The translations under genes were made by a program, and so were the position numbers. A stretch of DNA of 64,000 nt, taken from positions 42,545 through 106,544 of the forward strand of contig CAMWSK010000004.1 in assembly GCA_947176895.1 (NCBI GenBank), written 5' to 3'. The notes beneath the pieces are model-generated. The model did no database searches and was not told where the DNA came from. It saw nothing but the letters and a program-made list of their open reading frames with translations. Origin of the DNA: an uncultured Prevotellaceae bacterium (lineage in GTDB: Bacteria > Bacteroidota > Bacteroidia > Bacteroidales > Bacteroidaceae). Shown here one piece after another: positions 49,302 to 58,696 of this stretch; within the stretch, counting starts at the first letter, position 1; each line of letters starts with the position of its first letter.

Positions 49302-49970
49302 TTACTGATAAATCCTCTCGCCGAAGATGAGGGAACCCACGCGCACCAGGGTGCTGCCGTGGCGGACGGCTACGGGCCAGTCGCCCGACATGCCCCAGGA
49401 GCATTCGCAAAAAGAGGGCTGCGTGGCGAAATAGGTGCGGCGGCAGTGCCGGAAAAAATCGGCGGCGGATTGGAACTCACGGGCTATCTGCCCTTCATCG
49501 CTTACGTTGGAGGCCATGCACATGAGGCCGCGAAGCTCCACGCCCTCCAGCGTCCTCCACTCGCCGCCGGCCAAATACTCGTCCAGTTCACGTGGAAGAA
49601 AACCGTATTTCGTCTCTTCGCGGGCCACGTGCAGCTGCAGCAGGCAGGGGATGCGGCGGCCGCAGCGCACGCCGTGGCGGCTGATCTCGGCCAACAGGCG
49701 GGGCGTGTCCACGGAATGGATGAGGGACACGTAGGGCGCGATGTACTTGATCTTGTTGGTCTGCAGGTGGCCGATGAAGTGCCATTCGATGTCGTCGGGC
49801 AGCAATTCATGCTTCGCACGCAGCTCCTGTGCCTGGCTCTCGCCGAAGAGGCGCTGGCCGGCATCGTAAGCCTCGCGTATGGCCTCGGGCGGGTTGAACT
49901 TGGACACGGCCAGCAGGCGGACGCCCTCCGGCAGTTGTCCCCGTATGCTTCGTACGGCCTCGGCTATCAT
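49302..49970 (-). CDS. YggS-family PLP homeostasis protein
   Basis: 222 residues of the alanine-racemase-like TIM barrel, stand-alone form. PLP Lys in LLAVSKFNP (near residue 24), WHFIGHLQTNKIKYI, GLMCMAS, CSWGMSGDW and the phosphate-binding LVRVGSLIFGERIYQ. Cytoplasmic, non-catalytic, keeps pyridoxal phosphate balance (YggS/PROSC family). Its ATG overlaps the stop of the DUF4494 gene by 4 bases. Confidence 0.93.
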   Translation of the reverse strand: MIAEAVRSIRGQLPEGVRLLAVSKFNPPEAIREAYDAGQRLFGESQAQELRAKHELLPDDIEWHFIGHLQTNKIKYIAPYVSLIHSVDTPRLLAEISRHGVRCGRRIPCLLQLHVAREETKYGFLPRELDEYLAGGEWRTLEGVELRGLMCMASNVSDEGQIAREFQSAADFFRHCRRTYFATQPSFCECSWGMSGDWPVAVRHGSTLVRVGSLIFGERIYQ

Positions 49971-50437
49971 GCCTGTTCGGGGTTGGTGTCGTCCTGCGAT
50001 GCGGGCCGGTAGCGGAACACGTCGAGGATGTTGGTCTCCACCACGGAGGTGATCAGATAGTCGGCCATGCTGCCGCGCATGGCTTCGTCGATGCGCGTGA
50101 TGGCGATGCGCAGGTCACGGGCCTGCACCAGCACGGTCTGGGTGCTGCGCTTCTCCTGCCCGCTCTTCTCGTCGAGGGTGATGTAGGCCAGCTTGGCGCG
50201 GAACCAGCGGTCGTCGTCGCCGTCTTTGCTGAAGAAGAGCTCGCTCAGGCGGGCTTTCTTGATGTCGGTGACTTCGAACTCGGTGCCGCGCACGAAGGGC
50301 TCAATCTCCGCAAGGAAGCGGGCTTCGGCCTCGGTGTAGGTGAGCGCTTCGACCAGATAAGGCTCGGTGACCTTCTTCACCAGGCCGTTTTCCATTGTTT
50401 TCTCGAAGCGTACTTTGCATTCAAACCATTGATTCAT
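49967..50437 (-). CDS. DUF4494 family protein
   Basis: 156 residues starting MNQWFECKVRFEKTMENG, with KVTEPYLVEALTYTEAEARF, the typical DUF4494 wording. Small cytoplasmic Bacteroidetes protein of unknown function. Overlaps both neighbours by 4 bases (start with the ygiQ-like stop, stop with the yggS start), so it is translationally coupled within a tight operon. Confidence 0.85.
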   Translation of the reverse strand: MNQWFECKVRFEKTMENGLVKKVTEPYLVEALTYTEAEARFLAEIEPFVRGTEFEVTDIKKARLSELFFSKDGDDDRWFRAKLAYITLDEKSGQEKRSTQTVLVQARDLRIAITRIDEAMRGSMADYLITSVVETNILDVFRYRPASQDDTNPEQA

Positions 50438-52443
50438 TTTCTTCTGTTATGTTTTTTGTTGTTTTCGTTTCGTTGTTTGGGGCTCTTGCTCCCGCGCTGT
50501 GGCGCGGCTGGGCGGCGGGTCTGCGGCGTGAAGCCTTGGCCGAAGAGGCGGGGGATGAGGTCCTCGCGCCCGATGCGCCGCAGCTCGTCGCGTATGCGCC
50601 CCCGTTCTTCGGGCTTGTACCAGAAGAAGAACATGCGCTGGCGCTGCTTGTCGCGGTCGTCCCTGGCCGAGAACACGGGTTCGCCGGTGTAGGGGTGGTA
50701 GCCGGAGACCCAGGTGTCGGTAGCCAGGGTCATGGGCGTGGGCGTGAAGTCCTGCACCTGCTCCAGGTGGAAGTCCAGCCGCTTGGTGATGACGGCCAGC
50801 TCGGCCATGTCTTCGGCGGTGCAGCCGGGGTGGCTGGAGATGAAGTAGGGGATGATCTGCTGATTGAGTCCGTGGCGGCGGCAGGTGTCGTCGAACACGG
50901 CCTTGAAGTCGTGGAACATGCCGAAGGGAGGCTTGCGCATGAGGCGAAGCACGTGGTCGGCGGTGTGCTCGGGCGCCACCTTCAGGCGGCCGCTGACGTG
51001 CTTGGTGATGAGCTCACGCGTGTATTCGTCGGCGGCTTTCTGCACCTGCGGGTCCTTGTGCGGGTGCATCAGCAGGTCGTAGCGCACGCCGCTGCCGATG
51101 AAGCTCTTCTTGATGCCGGGCATGGCGTCCACGCTGCGGTAGATGTCGAGCAGGGGCGTGAGGTCGCAGTTGAGGTTGGGGCATACCTCGGGATGGATGC
51201 ACGAGGGGCGCTTGCATGCCTCACAGGCCTTGGGGTTGCGTCCGCCCATGCGGTACATGTTGGCGCTGGGGCCTCCCAGGTCGCTGATATACCCCTTGAA
51301 GCCGGGCATCCGGGTCAGCTTCTCCACCTCGCGCAGGATGCTCTCCTTCGAGCGGCTCATGATGAACTTGCCCTGATGGGCCGAGATGGTGCAGAAAGCG
51401 CAGCCCCCGAAACAGCCGCGGTGGATGTTGACCGAGAACTTGATCATCTCGTAGGCGGGAATGGTCTTGCCCCGGTATTTGGGATGGGGCAGGCGGGTGT
51501 AGGGCAGGTCGAAGGACCGGTCCAGCTCTTCGGTGGTGAGGGGAGGGTAGGGCGGATTGACCACGACATAGCGGTTGCCCGTCTGCTGCACGATGCGCCG
51601 GGCGTGGAGCTTGTTGCTCTCCTCCTCGATATGGCGGAAGTTGGCCGAGAACTTCCGCATGTCGGCCACGGAGTCCTCGTAGCTGCTGAGCACCACATCG
51701 TCCTCGCGGATGTCCCCGGGCACGTGGTCGTAGAGGATGGCCGTCTGGGGAATGGCGTTGTCGCCCGTCAGTGCATGCCGGAAAGCCTTGCGCCCGATGT
51801 AGGACTGCCCTGCCTCGTCGTACTCCAGCAGCGGGTCTGCGCTCTCCACCATCCGGGTCAGCCGGCGGGAAATCTCCTGCGTGGGCTTCTCTCCCATACC
51901 ATATATGATAAGGTCGGCGCCGCTGGGCACCAGGATGGAGGGCAGAATCTTGTCCTGCCAATAGTCATAGTGGGCCACGCGGCGCAAGGAGGCTTCCACG
52001 CCGCCCAGCACGATGGGTGTGTCGGGATAAAGTTGTCTCAGGATTTGTGAGTAGACGATGCTGGGGTATTCCGGACGCATGTCGTGGCGTCCGTCGGGCG
52101 AGTAGGCATCCTCGCTGCGCAGGCGGCGCGAGGCGGTGTACTTGTTCACCATCGAATCCATGCAGCCGGGGGAGATGCCGAACCACAGACGGGGACGCCC
52201 CAAACGCTTGAAATCGCGGAAATCGCCGTGCCAGTCGGGTTGCGGAACGATGGCCACGCGCAGGCCCTCGTCCTCAAGCAGGCGCCCGATGACGGCGGCG
52301 GCAAACGAGGGATGGTCAACGTAGGCATCGCCGGAGAACAGGATTACGTCGGCCTGGTCCCAGCCCCGCAGTTCCATCTCTTTGCGTGTGGTGGGCAGCC
52401 AGTCGGTGAGCCGGTGTGTGGGGGTCTGTTCCTTGTCCGCCAT
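50434..52443 (-). CDS. YgiQ-family radical SAM protein
   Basis: About 669 residues from the ATG at 52443 (MADKEQTPTHRLTDWLPTT); an ATG at 52470 overlapping the previous gene is possible. N-terminal B12-binding-like part with DVILFSGDAYVDHPSF (UPF0313), then the radical SAM core with NIHRGCFGGCAFCTIS (C-x3-C-x2-C, near residue 355), PEHTADHVLRLM and YFISSHPGC. The basic Arg/Lys-rich C-terminus is probably nucleic-acid binding. The reaction is unknown in the family. Member of the 56.6-49.3 kb minus-strand operon. Confidence 0.9.
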   Translation of the reverse strand: MADKEQTPTHRLTDWLPTTRKEMELRGWDQADVILFSGDAYVDHPSFAAAVIGRLLEDEGLRVAIVPQPDWHGDFRDFKRLGRPRLWFGISPGCMDSMVNKYTASRRLRSEDAYSPDGRHDMRPEYPSIVYSQILRQLYPDTPIVLGGVEASLRRVAHYDYWQDKILPSILVPSGADLIIYGMGEKPTQEISRRLTRMVESADPLLEYDEAGQSYIGRKAFRHALTGDNAIPQTAILYDHVPGDIREDDVVLSSYEDSVADMRKFSANFRHIEEESNKLHARRIVQQTGNRYVVVNPPYPPLTTEELDRSFDLPYTRLPHPKYRGKTIPAYEMIKFSVNIHRGCFGGCAFCTISAHQGKFIMSRSKESILREVEKLTRMPGFKGYISDLGGPSANMYRMGGRNPKACEACKRPSCIHPEVCPNLNCDLTPLLDIYRSVDAMPGIKKSFIGSGVRYDLLMHPHKDPQVQKAADEYTRELITKHVSGRLKVAPEHTADHVLRLMRKPPFGMFHDFKAVFDDTCRRHGLNQQIIPYFISSHPGCTAEDMAELAVITKRLDFHLEQVQDFTPTPMTLATDTWVSGYHPYTGEPVFSARDDRDKQRQRMFFFWYKPEERGRIRDELRRIGREDLIPRLFGQGFTPQTRRPAAPQRGSKSPKQRNENNKKHNRRK

Positions 52444-52456
52444 ATCGTGTGTGTTG

Positions 52457-52780
52457 TCAGGCTTCGGCATTGTCTTCTGCGGCCGGAGCCTTCTTCCATT
52501 CCATGTATTGCTTGGCAAGGTTGCAGAGCCCGAGGGGTTTCATGTTGTCGTGGAACAGCACGCTTCGGCACAGGTCCAGCAGGTCGGGTGCCGCCTCCAT
52601 GCTGTCGAGCAGGGCGCGGACGTTGAGCCGCAACTTCTCCAGTGTGTTCTCGTCCACGATGCCGCTGCTGCCGAGCAGACCGTCGAACAGGTTGTATTTC
52701 TTGATGGTTGCCATCTGCTCTTCGCTTACATCAATGAAGCGAGAGCCTTTTTCGTTCGCTTGGATGTGAAATGTTGTCAT
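52457..52780 (-). CDS. Conserved-looking small protein, unknown
   Basis: 107 residues beginning MTTFHIQANEKGSRFIDVS, helical, ending in an Ala/Glu-rich tail. No signal peptide or membrane segment. Its ATG overlaps the stop of the golvesin/amidase-like gene by 4 bases and it runs into the ygiQ-like gene, so it is a genuine operon member. No family name recognised. Confidence 0.65.
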   Translation of the reverse strand: MTTFHIQANEKGSRFIDVSEEQMATIKKYNLFDGLLGSSGIVDENTLEKLRLNVRALLDSMEAAPDLLDLCRSVLFHDNMKPLGLCNLAKQYMEWKKAPAAEDNAEA

Positions 52781-55713
52781 TGTATCAGATATTTAATGCT
52801 GGCTTCCAGAATGGCTTGGCGCAGGGATTCGTCGGAAATGATTTCAAGGGGGAAACCGTAGGTGAGCACGCGCCGGTCGCCCCGGTTCCAGGCTACGGAC
52901 GCGGCATAGCCGGTGGAGGTGAAGAGCGAGGCGGCGAAAGCGTCGTCCAGCGGCTGCAACGTGCTGCACCGGGTGGTGCTGAAGGTACGTTCGTTCAGGT
53001 CGTTGCTCAGGGCAAAATCCGCGCCCAGCCCTCGCACGATGTTCTGCTCCCCACTGATGCTCACGCTTCCGGCGGGCAACAGGTGGAGCACTCGGGCGGC
53101 AAATTGGCGCTGCCGGTCGGTGGCCAGCTCCTCGCTCACATAGGCTCCGCTGCAGAGGATGGAGGCGCCCCGCCCGTCATAGTGCTGCAGGGCGTTCATG
53201 ACGGCATCGTCGAAAGCGGGCGCCGAGGTCATGCTGTAGCCGTCCTGCCGCTGCGTCCCCAGAATCAGGTCGATGAGGTCTGCCCGGGGCAGTAAGTCCG
53301 CCGGACGGGCCAGGGCGTCGCTCATGCACGACATCACGGCCACTTGGCTTGTGGCCCTTGCCACGCAGCGGGCATGCAGGGTGGGATAGTCGAAGGTGTT
53401 GCCGGCCACCAGCAGGCTTTCGTATTCCTCTCCGCTCTGGCCCGGCATGGCGGGGTCGCTCTTGCTGAAGACAATCTGCCGCCCGCTGTAGCAGGGCGAG
53501 CGGTGATAGACCACGCCGGGGTCGGCATCGATATCGAAGCCGCGACAGGTGTCGTTGTCCAAGGGTTGCGGACCGGCCAGGCGCCGGAAGCCGTTGATGA
53601 TGAGCATGCGCCGCGTGGCTTGCAGAGGCACGTAACTTACCAGCTCGGCCGAGGCCAGGCTTTGTCCGCCGGCGTTCAGGGCGCTCACCCGGTAGCGACG
53701 GAGCGTTCCGCGCTGAACGGGCAGGCTGATGGCGTTGTCGCCCGTAAGAATGCCGTTGGACCAGTCGCCTCCCTCGTCGGCTGTCTGCACCAGATAGGCT
53801 GTGGGAGCCGATGATGACTCCAACGGGTCGTGGGTCGGCTGCCATGTGAGGCGGATGCTGTCCATCCCCTCGTTGAGCAAAGCGGCAAAACTGTTGACGG
53901 GCAGGGGCTGGACGGTGAAAGCCTCTTGACCGTGCATGGCCGAGACGTAGCGCAATATACCTTTATATATAGAGCGGGCAAGAAGAAACTTGAACCACGG
54001 ATCGTGGCCATGCACCATATCGGCCCAATTCTGGTGGCTGAGCGTCTCGAGGATGGCGCTCGGCACTTCGGGGATGCGGCTCTCGCTGTAGTTGCGGTCG
54101 AGCATCTGGCGGCGTGTCCAGTTGCCCAGCAGGCGGTTCATGTCCCGGGTGACGCTCGTCATAAGCTGGTTGATGAGGTCGCGCGAGGTCATACGGCTGA
54201 GTCCCGCCGGCAACAGCCCCTCGGCCAACAGCCCTTCGTATTCGCCCTTGGTGTACTTGCCCGTGGTGTAGATGCCCAGGGTGCCTATGATGGATTGGTC
54301 GGGCCGCAGACCTGCGTCGCTGTGTATGCCGAGTGCCAGCTCCAGAGGCACGCACAATCCGCTGTCGCCGGGCAGATAGGCCGACCCGCGTGCCATGTGG
54401 TTGGTCCATAGCGAGCGCACGTTGATGTCCTCGGCATAGTCGTTGGCAGCCTCCTTGTTGGCATACACGGGCCAGGGAGCACCGCCCCATTGGGCACTGT
54501 AGCGGCTTCCTTCCAGGTAGCGGGGCATCAGACTCCTCACGGCGGGGTAGAGACAGTCGCCCCGGGACACCGTACCCATGCCTCCGCCCAGGCGGACGGC
54601 ATCGGCCGTGACGGTGCCGCGGTAGTCGCTCTGATTGGTGAGCCGTATGCAGTTGTCGGCATAGTTCCCCGGCGTGAAGTGGTGGGTGCCCAGATACACC
54701 CAGGTGCCTCCGCCCATCTGCTGGTTCACTTTATAGGTGGTGCTCACGCCGCTGTGGCGCACCGTGTATCGGGCATCGGGAACGTTGGTGGGCAGAGCGG
54801 CGAAACTGACATACACGGCGTAGTCCCCCTCTTGCGTAATCTCCGGAGTCCACACGATGGAACCGGCGTGGCGGGGGCTTGTCTGCGTGTCTGCCACCCG
54901 GTATGTGCCGGACAGGAAGGGCGCTTCGCCGTCGGAAAGCGTGGTGCCGATGAAGCTGAAGCCCACGCCGCCCGTCCGCCATTCCCGCTGTCCCTGCAGT
55001 TCCTTGTAGATGCCGTTCAACAGAGGTGCGTCGTTGTCCACCACAATCTCGCACTTCTGCCAGTCCCGCTCGCGGGGCGACCATACGATGGCTCCGGCAT
55101 TCTCGAGCATAGGCATGAGGAAAGGCACCACGAACGACTGGGTGAAGAGGTCCTCGGTGGTGCAGTATAGGCTGGGGCGTTGCCACTTCCACAAGCTCTT
55201 CCCCAGGTCGTAGTAGCGGCCATGGCTGGCCCAGATGGCCAGATGGCGGCCTTGCAGGCCTCGGTTGACCGTGTAAGGACGGTTGGTGTTGGCCACCCAA
55301 GGATAGCCTTTGTGCTCTATCGTGCCCCACACGCGCCGATAGTAGATGGTGTCGCTGGGGTCGGGCTCAATCAGTTGTTCAAAGGGAAGGGTGCCGCAGA
55401 AGATGTTGAGCGTATAGGTGTTGTAGGGTGCTGTCAGCCGCCTCTTTATCTCGCGCATCAGGCCGGCCGCCTCCGCCTTCGAGATGGGACGCTCGCCCAA
55501 CACCTCGTTCAGCCGGATGGTGACGCAGCGGCGGCGTGTGTCGGCCGTGATGCTGTTCACGCGCAGCACATTGTCGTTGCTGATGCCGGTGCTCTTGAAT
55601 TCGTTCAGGCAGGCTTGTATGCTTTGTTTTGTTTTCTGCGGTAACTGCTGCTGGGCTATGGAGGCCAGGGATATACACAGCAATGTCACCGCAAGGCTCA
55701 GTCTCCTGTTCAT
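52777..55713 (-). CDS. Secreted golvesin-domain / amidase-like protein ('xanthan lyase' type annotation)
   Basis: 978 residues from the ATG at 55713 (MNRRLSLAVTLLCISLASIA, signal peptide); the frame is open to 56076 in antisense-like sequence. After an N-terminal helical domain come WASHGRYYD and PMLENAGAIVWSPRERD, similar to the start of N-acetylmuramoyl-L-alanine amidases, interrupted by a golvesin C-terminal-like beta domain (RYTVRHSGVSTTYKVNQQ, NYADNCIRLTNQS), then LELALGIHSDAG (about residue 460), the amidase HSD motif. Fibronectin-like parts follow. Likely a periplasmic cell-wall or polysaccharide-acting enzyme; activity unproven. Confidence 0.7.
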   Translation of the reverse strand: MNRRLSLAVTLLCISLASIAQQQLPQKTKQSIQACLNEFKSTGISNDNVLRVNSITADTRRRCVTIRLNEVLGERPISKAEAAGLMREIKRRLTAPYNTYTLNIFCGTLPFEQLIEPDPSDTIYYRRVWGTIEHKGYPWVANTNRPYTVNRGLQGRHLAIWASHGRYYDLGKSLWKWQRPSLYCTTEDLFTQSFVVPFLMPMLENAGAIVWSPRERDWQKCEIVVDNDAPLLNGIYKELQGQREWRTGGVGFSFIGTTLSDGEAPFLSGTYRVADTQTSPRHAGSIVWTPEITQEGDYAVYVSFAALPTNVPDARYTVRHSGVSTTYKVNQQMGGGTWVYLGTHHFTPGNYADNCIRLTNQSDYRGTVTADAVRLGGGMGTVSRGDCLYPAVRSLMPRYLEGSRYSAQWGGAPWPVYANKEAANDYAEDINVRSLWTNHMARGSAYLPGDSGLCVPLELALGIHSDAGLRPDQSIIGTLGIYTTGKYTKGEYEGLLAEGLLPAGLSRMTSRDLINQLMTSVTRDMNRLLGNWTRRQMLDRNYSESRIPEVPSAILETLSHQNWADMVHGHDPWFKFLLARSIYKGILRYVSAMHGQEAFTVQPLPVNSFAALLNEGMDSIRLTWQPTHDPLESSSAPTAYLVQTADEGGDWSNGILTGDNAISLPVQRGTLRRYRVSALNAGGQSLASAELVSYVPLQATRRMLIINGFRRLAGPQPLDNDTCRGFDIDADPGVVYHRSPCYSGRQIVFSKSDPAMPGQSGEEYESLLVAGNTFDYPTLHARCVARATSQVAVMSCMSDALARPADLLPRADLIDLILGTQRQDGYSMTSAPAFDDAVMNALQHYDGRGASILCSGAYVSEELATDRQRQFAARVLHLLPAGSVSISGEQNIVRGLGADFALSNDLNERTFSTTRCSTLQPLDDAFAASLFTSTGYAASVAWNRGDRRVLTYGFPLEIISDESLRQAILEASIKYLIQ

Positions 55714-56261
55714 AGTCCTGTGGTGAATTTCTTGGGATGGCGGGCCGTGAACTGCTCGAAGTAGCGTTTGATTTCCGGCAATTCCCGGTCGATGTCCCCC
55801 GTTGGCATGACGCTCTTGGTACACACGATTCGCTTTTTCTTGTAATCCAGTCCGTAGAGCAGGATGGGGATTTCCGCCTTCAAGGCGATGTAATAGAAGC
55901 CTTTTTTCCAGTCGGGCTGCAGCTTCCGGGTGCCTTCGGGCGTGATGCACAGGCAGAATGTTTCCCTCCGGCGTGCAATCTCTGCTATCTGGTCGGTCAT
56001 GCTTGTGCTTTTGTCCCTGCGGACGGGTATGCCCCCCAGCGAGCGCATGACGGGACCCAAAGGCCCCCAGAACCATTCCTTCTTCATCAGGAAATGGGGA
56101 TGATGGGCCGTGGCACAGGCGTAAAGCTGGCCAAGGATGAAGTCCCAGTTGCTGGTGTGCGGGGCCAGGGCGATAATGTATTTGTTGGGCTTCGCGATTG
56201 TTTCTTCAACCGTAAAGCCCAACATTTTGTAGAGTATCCAGCCGCAAAGTTTCCCAAGCAT
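55710..56261 (-). CDS. PlsC-type 1-acyl-sn-glycerol-3-phosphate acyltransferase family
   Basis: 183 residues from the ATG at 56261 (MLGKLCGWILYKMLGFTV); an in-frame TTG at 56276 is less likely. Acyltransferase blocks: APHTSNWDFILG (H-x4-D, near residue 34), GGIPVRRDKS, and TPEGTRKLQPDWKKGFYYIA. It may acylate lysophosphatidate or another lipid on the inner membrane face. Its stop overlaps the next gene's ATG by 4 bases (ATGA). Confidence 0.88.
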   Translation of the reverse strand: MLGKLCGWILYKMLGFTVEETIAKPNKYIIALAPHTSNWDFILGQLYACATAHHPHFLMKKEWFWGPLGPVMRSLGGIPVRRDKSTSMTDQIAEIARRRETFCLCITPEGTRKLQPDWKKGFYYIALKAEIPILLYGLDYKKKRIVCTKSVMPTGDIDRELPEIKRYFEQFTARHPKKFTTGL

Positions 56262-56301
56262 TGGCTTTCGGGGCAATGGTGTTAAGGGTTAGGGAAAAAG
56301 C

Positions 56302-56574
56302 TCAGACGATGGCGTAGAGTTGGTTTACTATCTCGTCGGCACACTTGGCCAGTTCCTCGCGCAGTATCTTGAAATACTTCCCGGCCGGAATGCCGGGCTC
56401 GGGATGGCTCACGCGGCAGATGAAGTCGTCCTGCATACGCAGCACACTCACCATCACGTTGTCTATGTCCTCCTGACGGGCCTCTTGATTGATGTGCTTG
56501 GTCACCACGCATTCCACCAGCAGGTCGCCGGCCATCATATTTATTGTCTTCTTCAATTGTCTTTTGTTGGCCAT
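56302..56574 (-). CDS. Small conserved cytoplasmic protein, unknown
   Basis: 90 residues starting MANKRQLKKTINMMAGDLLVE and including GKYFKILREELAKCADEIVN. Helical, no signal peptide. First gene of the long minus-strand operon, behind a TATCTTTG box at 56618-56625. The style is of a conserved Bacteroidetes hypothetical; no name recognised. Confidence 0.65.
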   Translation of the reverse strand: MANKRQLKKTINMMAGDLLVECVVTKHINQEARQEDIDNVMVSVLRMQDDFICRVSHPEPGIPAGKYFKILREELAKCADEIVNQLYAIV

Positions 56575-56617
56575 AGTGCTAAAAAGTTAAGGGGTTATTG
56601 CATATTTTGTCCACATA

Positions 56618-56625
56618 CAAAGATA
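56618..56625 (-). promoter_or_regulatory. Promoter -7 box of the 56.6-49.3 kb operon
   Basis: Minus-strand TATCTTTG 44 bases before the first ATG. The -33 region (TTGG near 56646) is a fair match. Confidence 0.55.
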
Positions 56626-56796
56626 AGTAAATCCCGCGAACATTCCAAGCGTTTTTTGATTATTTAATGTCACCCTCCTGTCATTACCGCCACTATCCGG
56701 GTGATCGGGCGGACACAAGGTCACGGCTCTTTCATTTGACTTGACGTGAGTTCGATGAAAGTACCCCATTGGTAAAATTCATCATCTCAAAGCCTC

Positions 56797-56884
56797 CGAA
56801 AAAACATCAACACGTTTTTTGAAAACATGAACATGTTTTTGAAAAAGATGAACATGTTTTCCCCAAAACATGCACATGTATTTT
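56797..56884. repeat. Palindrome array, family 1, locus 5 (4 units, most regular)
   Basis: AAAACATCAACACGTTTTTT, GAAAACATGAACATGTTTTT, GAAAAAGATGAACATGTTTT and AAAACATGCACATGTATTTT at almost exact 20-base steps. It lies in the divergent gap between the small-protein gene at 56574 and the membrane operon at 57374. Confidence 0.85.
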
Positions 56885-56935
56885 ACCGTTCGGCGTTTTT
56901 CCCCAATTCCATGTCGTTATCCCGCAGATTTGTCG

Positions 56936-57373
56936 TACCTTTGCGTTGTCCATGCTTACCGGAAGCCCCTTGGGTTCAGGTGGGGTTGGACGATAACTTA
57001 GATAGGCGTAACTGTACGCTTTGGTATTGACAGTGTAAGAACTTCGCAAACTCTCAACTGCCGGTCAAAAACAAAGCAACGGGAACGCCCCTTGAGGTGT
57101 ACTATATGTGTACCCATTGCCTCTGTGTCAAGGTGTGGCAAGGAGGAAGGGGGAGTATATACATGCACTGGCGTGGGGCTTTCGGCGTTGCTCGTTTCGA
57201 CTGGCAGGGCAATGCGAAGGCCTTTACACTGTGGAACGAGTGACTGGTTGGCTCCACGTTTTCATCTCCATACCATTGGCGTTCGACAACGCTGACCGCG
57301 AGTGGTCGTGAACCGTTTGCGGGGATGGGTGTCTGTGTGTGATAAATTGTAACCAAAAGCATGTAGTAGGGCA
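56936..57373 (+). other. Gene-free stretch with promoter box and possible structured leader/RNA
   Basis: TACCTTTG at 56936-56943 would start a plus-strand transcript near 56950. The next 420 bases have no credible gene but contain local dyads: CCCC/GGGG at about 56968-56987, GCGTA-ACTG-TACGC at about 57006-57019, and TTGACAGT...ACTG-CCG-GTCAA at about 57029-57070. This may be a long 5' leader of the membrane operon or a separate small RNA. Not identified. Confidence 0.3.
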
Positions 57374-58675
57374 ATGTTTGAAAGAATTGTTTCTTCCTGT
57401 AAAAGGAAGCCGTTGGTGATATTTCGCAGAATTTTTCTGTTTTTGCTTGCCTCGGACCTGTTTATGATTGTGTGTAGGATGATACGTTATGCGCCATCTT
57501 ATGCGGATTGGAGTCTGAGCGACTGGATGATTAACTACGAGGGCGGCTTTGTGCGTCGGGGGCTGGCGGGTGAGTTGCTTTATCTGCTCTACGGATGGGT
57601 GCCCTATCCGGTGCACATGGCTGTGTCCGGTATCATGCTTGTCACGTTTTTGTCGGCCATGTATCTGCTGTACCGTCTGTTTCGCCGCGAGGGATGGTCG
57701 TATCTTCTGTTGCTTTCCTCGCTGTTGCTGGTGCCGGTTATGGCACACAAGTCTTTTTGGACGCGAAGGGATTACCTCTCTTTGTTGCTCTCGGTGGCCA
57801 TCTTTGCCTGTTATTTCCGCTATTTCCGCCGCAGGGATTGGAAGGCGTTGGCGGGTATGCAGCTGCTTTCCGTGACCACGGTTTTGCTTCACGAGGCCTC
57901 GTTCTTCTACACTTTCCCCATTCTTTTTGTGCACTATGTGATGATGACACACCGGGGTGGTGGTTCCTGGCTGAAGACGTTGGCGAAGGGCGTGCTGCTG
58001 TGGATGCCGGCCGGTGTGTCCATGGCGGCTGTCTGTATCTTCAAGGGAAACGAAGAGGTGGCTCAGACCGTTTGGGCTTCCTGGCAACCTTGCATGGAGT
58101 CCTTTCCGCTGGGAAGTGGATCGGAGGGAATGGGGGAAAGCGTAAAAGCGTTGACGTGGAATACCGTGGACACGGCATTGAATCATTTGCAGTTGAACTT
58201 TTTACGCGGCTTTTGGGGACCTGTTCCCTCTATCCCCTTCACCCTTTACAATTTCGTGGCCATTTATTATCTGGTTACGCGGTTGAATACCGTTGATTTG
58301 AGGTGGAACACTTTGAAACCCGTGGACAATGTGCGGCTGAGCAATGTGCTGTTGCTGCAGTTCTTCTTCATGCTGCCCATGTTCACCGTCCTTTCCTGCG
58401 ACTGGGGGCGGACCATTCCCTACACCGTGTTCACCACGCTGTTTGCCTACCACTACATGAAAGGGGACAAAGGCGCGTTCCCGGACCGGCTCACGTCCGC
58501 TTCCCGCTATTTGCAGGCGAAGATGGATGGCCGGCGTCTTTTGGGCAATCCCCGGACATATTGGACAGTGCTGCTGACCCTGCCGATTCCGTTTTGGGGC
58601 GCTCCAAACTGGCATTGCCCATTCATCTTCCAGTTTTTTTATTCCTTGTATGCCATCATTGTCAAGGGGCAATGA
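57374..58675 (+). CDS. Polytopic membrane protein, probable glycan/polysaccharide-related
   Basis: 433 residues with about ten transmembrane helices and basic loops. The N-terminal loop motif SDWMINYEGGFVRRGLAGE is typical of a family of bacterial multi-pass proteins linked to surface polysaccharides (EpsG/Wzy-like or GT-C-like); a catalytic Asp (DWSLSDW) would face the periplasm. It opens a four-gene plus-strand operon with a UbiA-type phosphoribosyltransferase, a HAD phosphatase and a GtrA protein, which suggests a polyprenyl-phosphate-linked sugar pathway. No firm family name. Confidence 0.6.
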   Translation: MFERIVSSCKRKPLVIFRRIFLFLLASDLFMIVCRMIRYAPSYADWSLSDWMINYEGGFVRRGLAGELLYLLYGWVPYPVHMAVSGIMLVTFLSAMYLLYRLFRREGWSYLLLLSSLLLVPVMAHKSFWTRRDYLSLLLSVAIFACYFRYFRRRDWKALAGMQLLSVTTVLLHEASFFYTFPILFVHYVMMTHRGGGSWLKTLAKGVLLWMPAGVSMAAVCIFKGNEEVAQTVWASWQPCMESFPLGSGSEGMGESVKALTWNTVDTALNHLQLNFLRGFWGPVPSIPFTLYNFVAIYYLVTRLNTVDLRWNTLKPVDNVRLSNVLLLQFFFMLPMFTVLSCDWGRTIPYTVFTTLFAYHYMKGDKGAFPDRLTSASRYLQAKMDGRRLLGNPRTYWTVLLTLPIPFWGAPNWHCPFIFQFFYSLYAIIVKGQ

Positions 58676-58696
58676 TTGATAGACAGACTACCTCCT

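Noticed and set aside
56587..57311. Short open frames in the 56.6-57.4 kb gap
   Set aside because: They overlap the palindrome array and dyad-rich leader, lack start signals and have no conserved-looking sequence.
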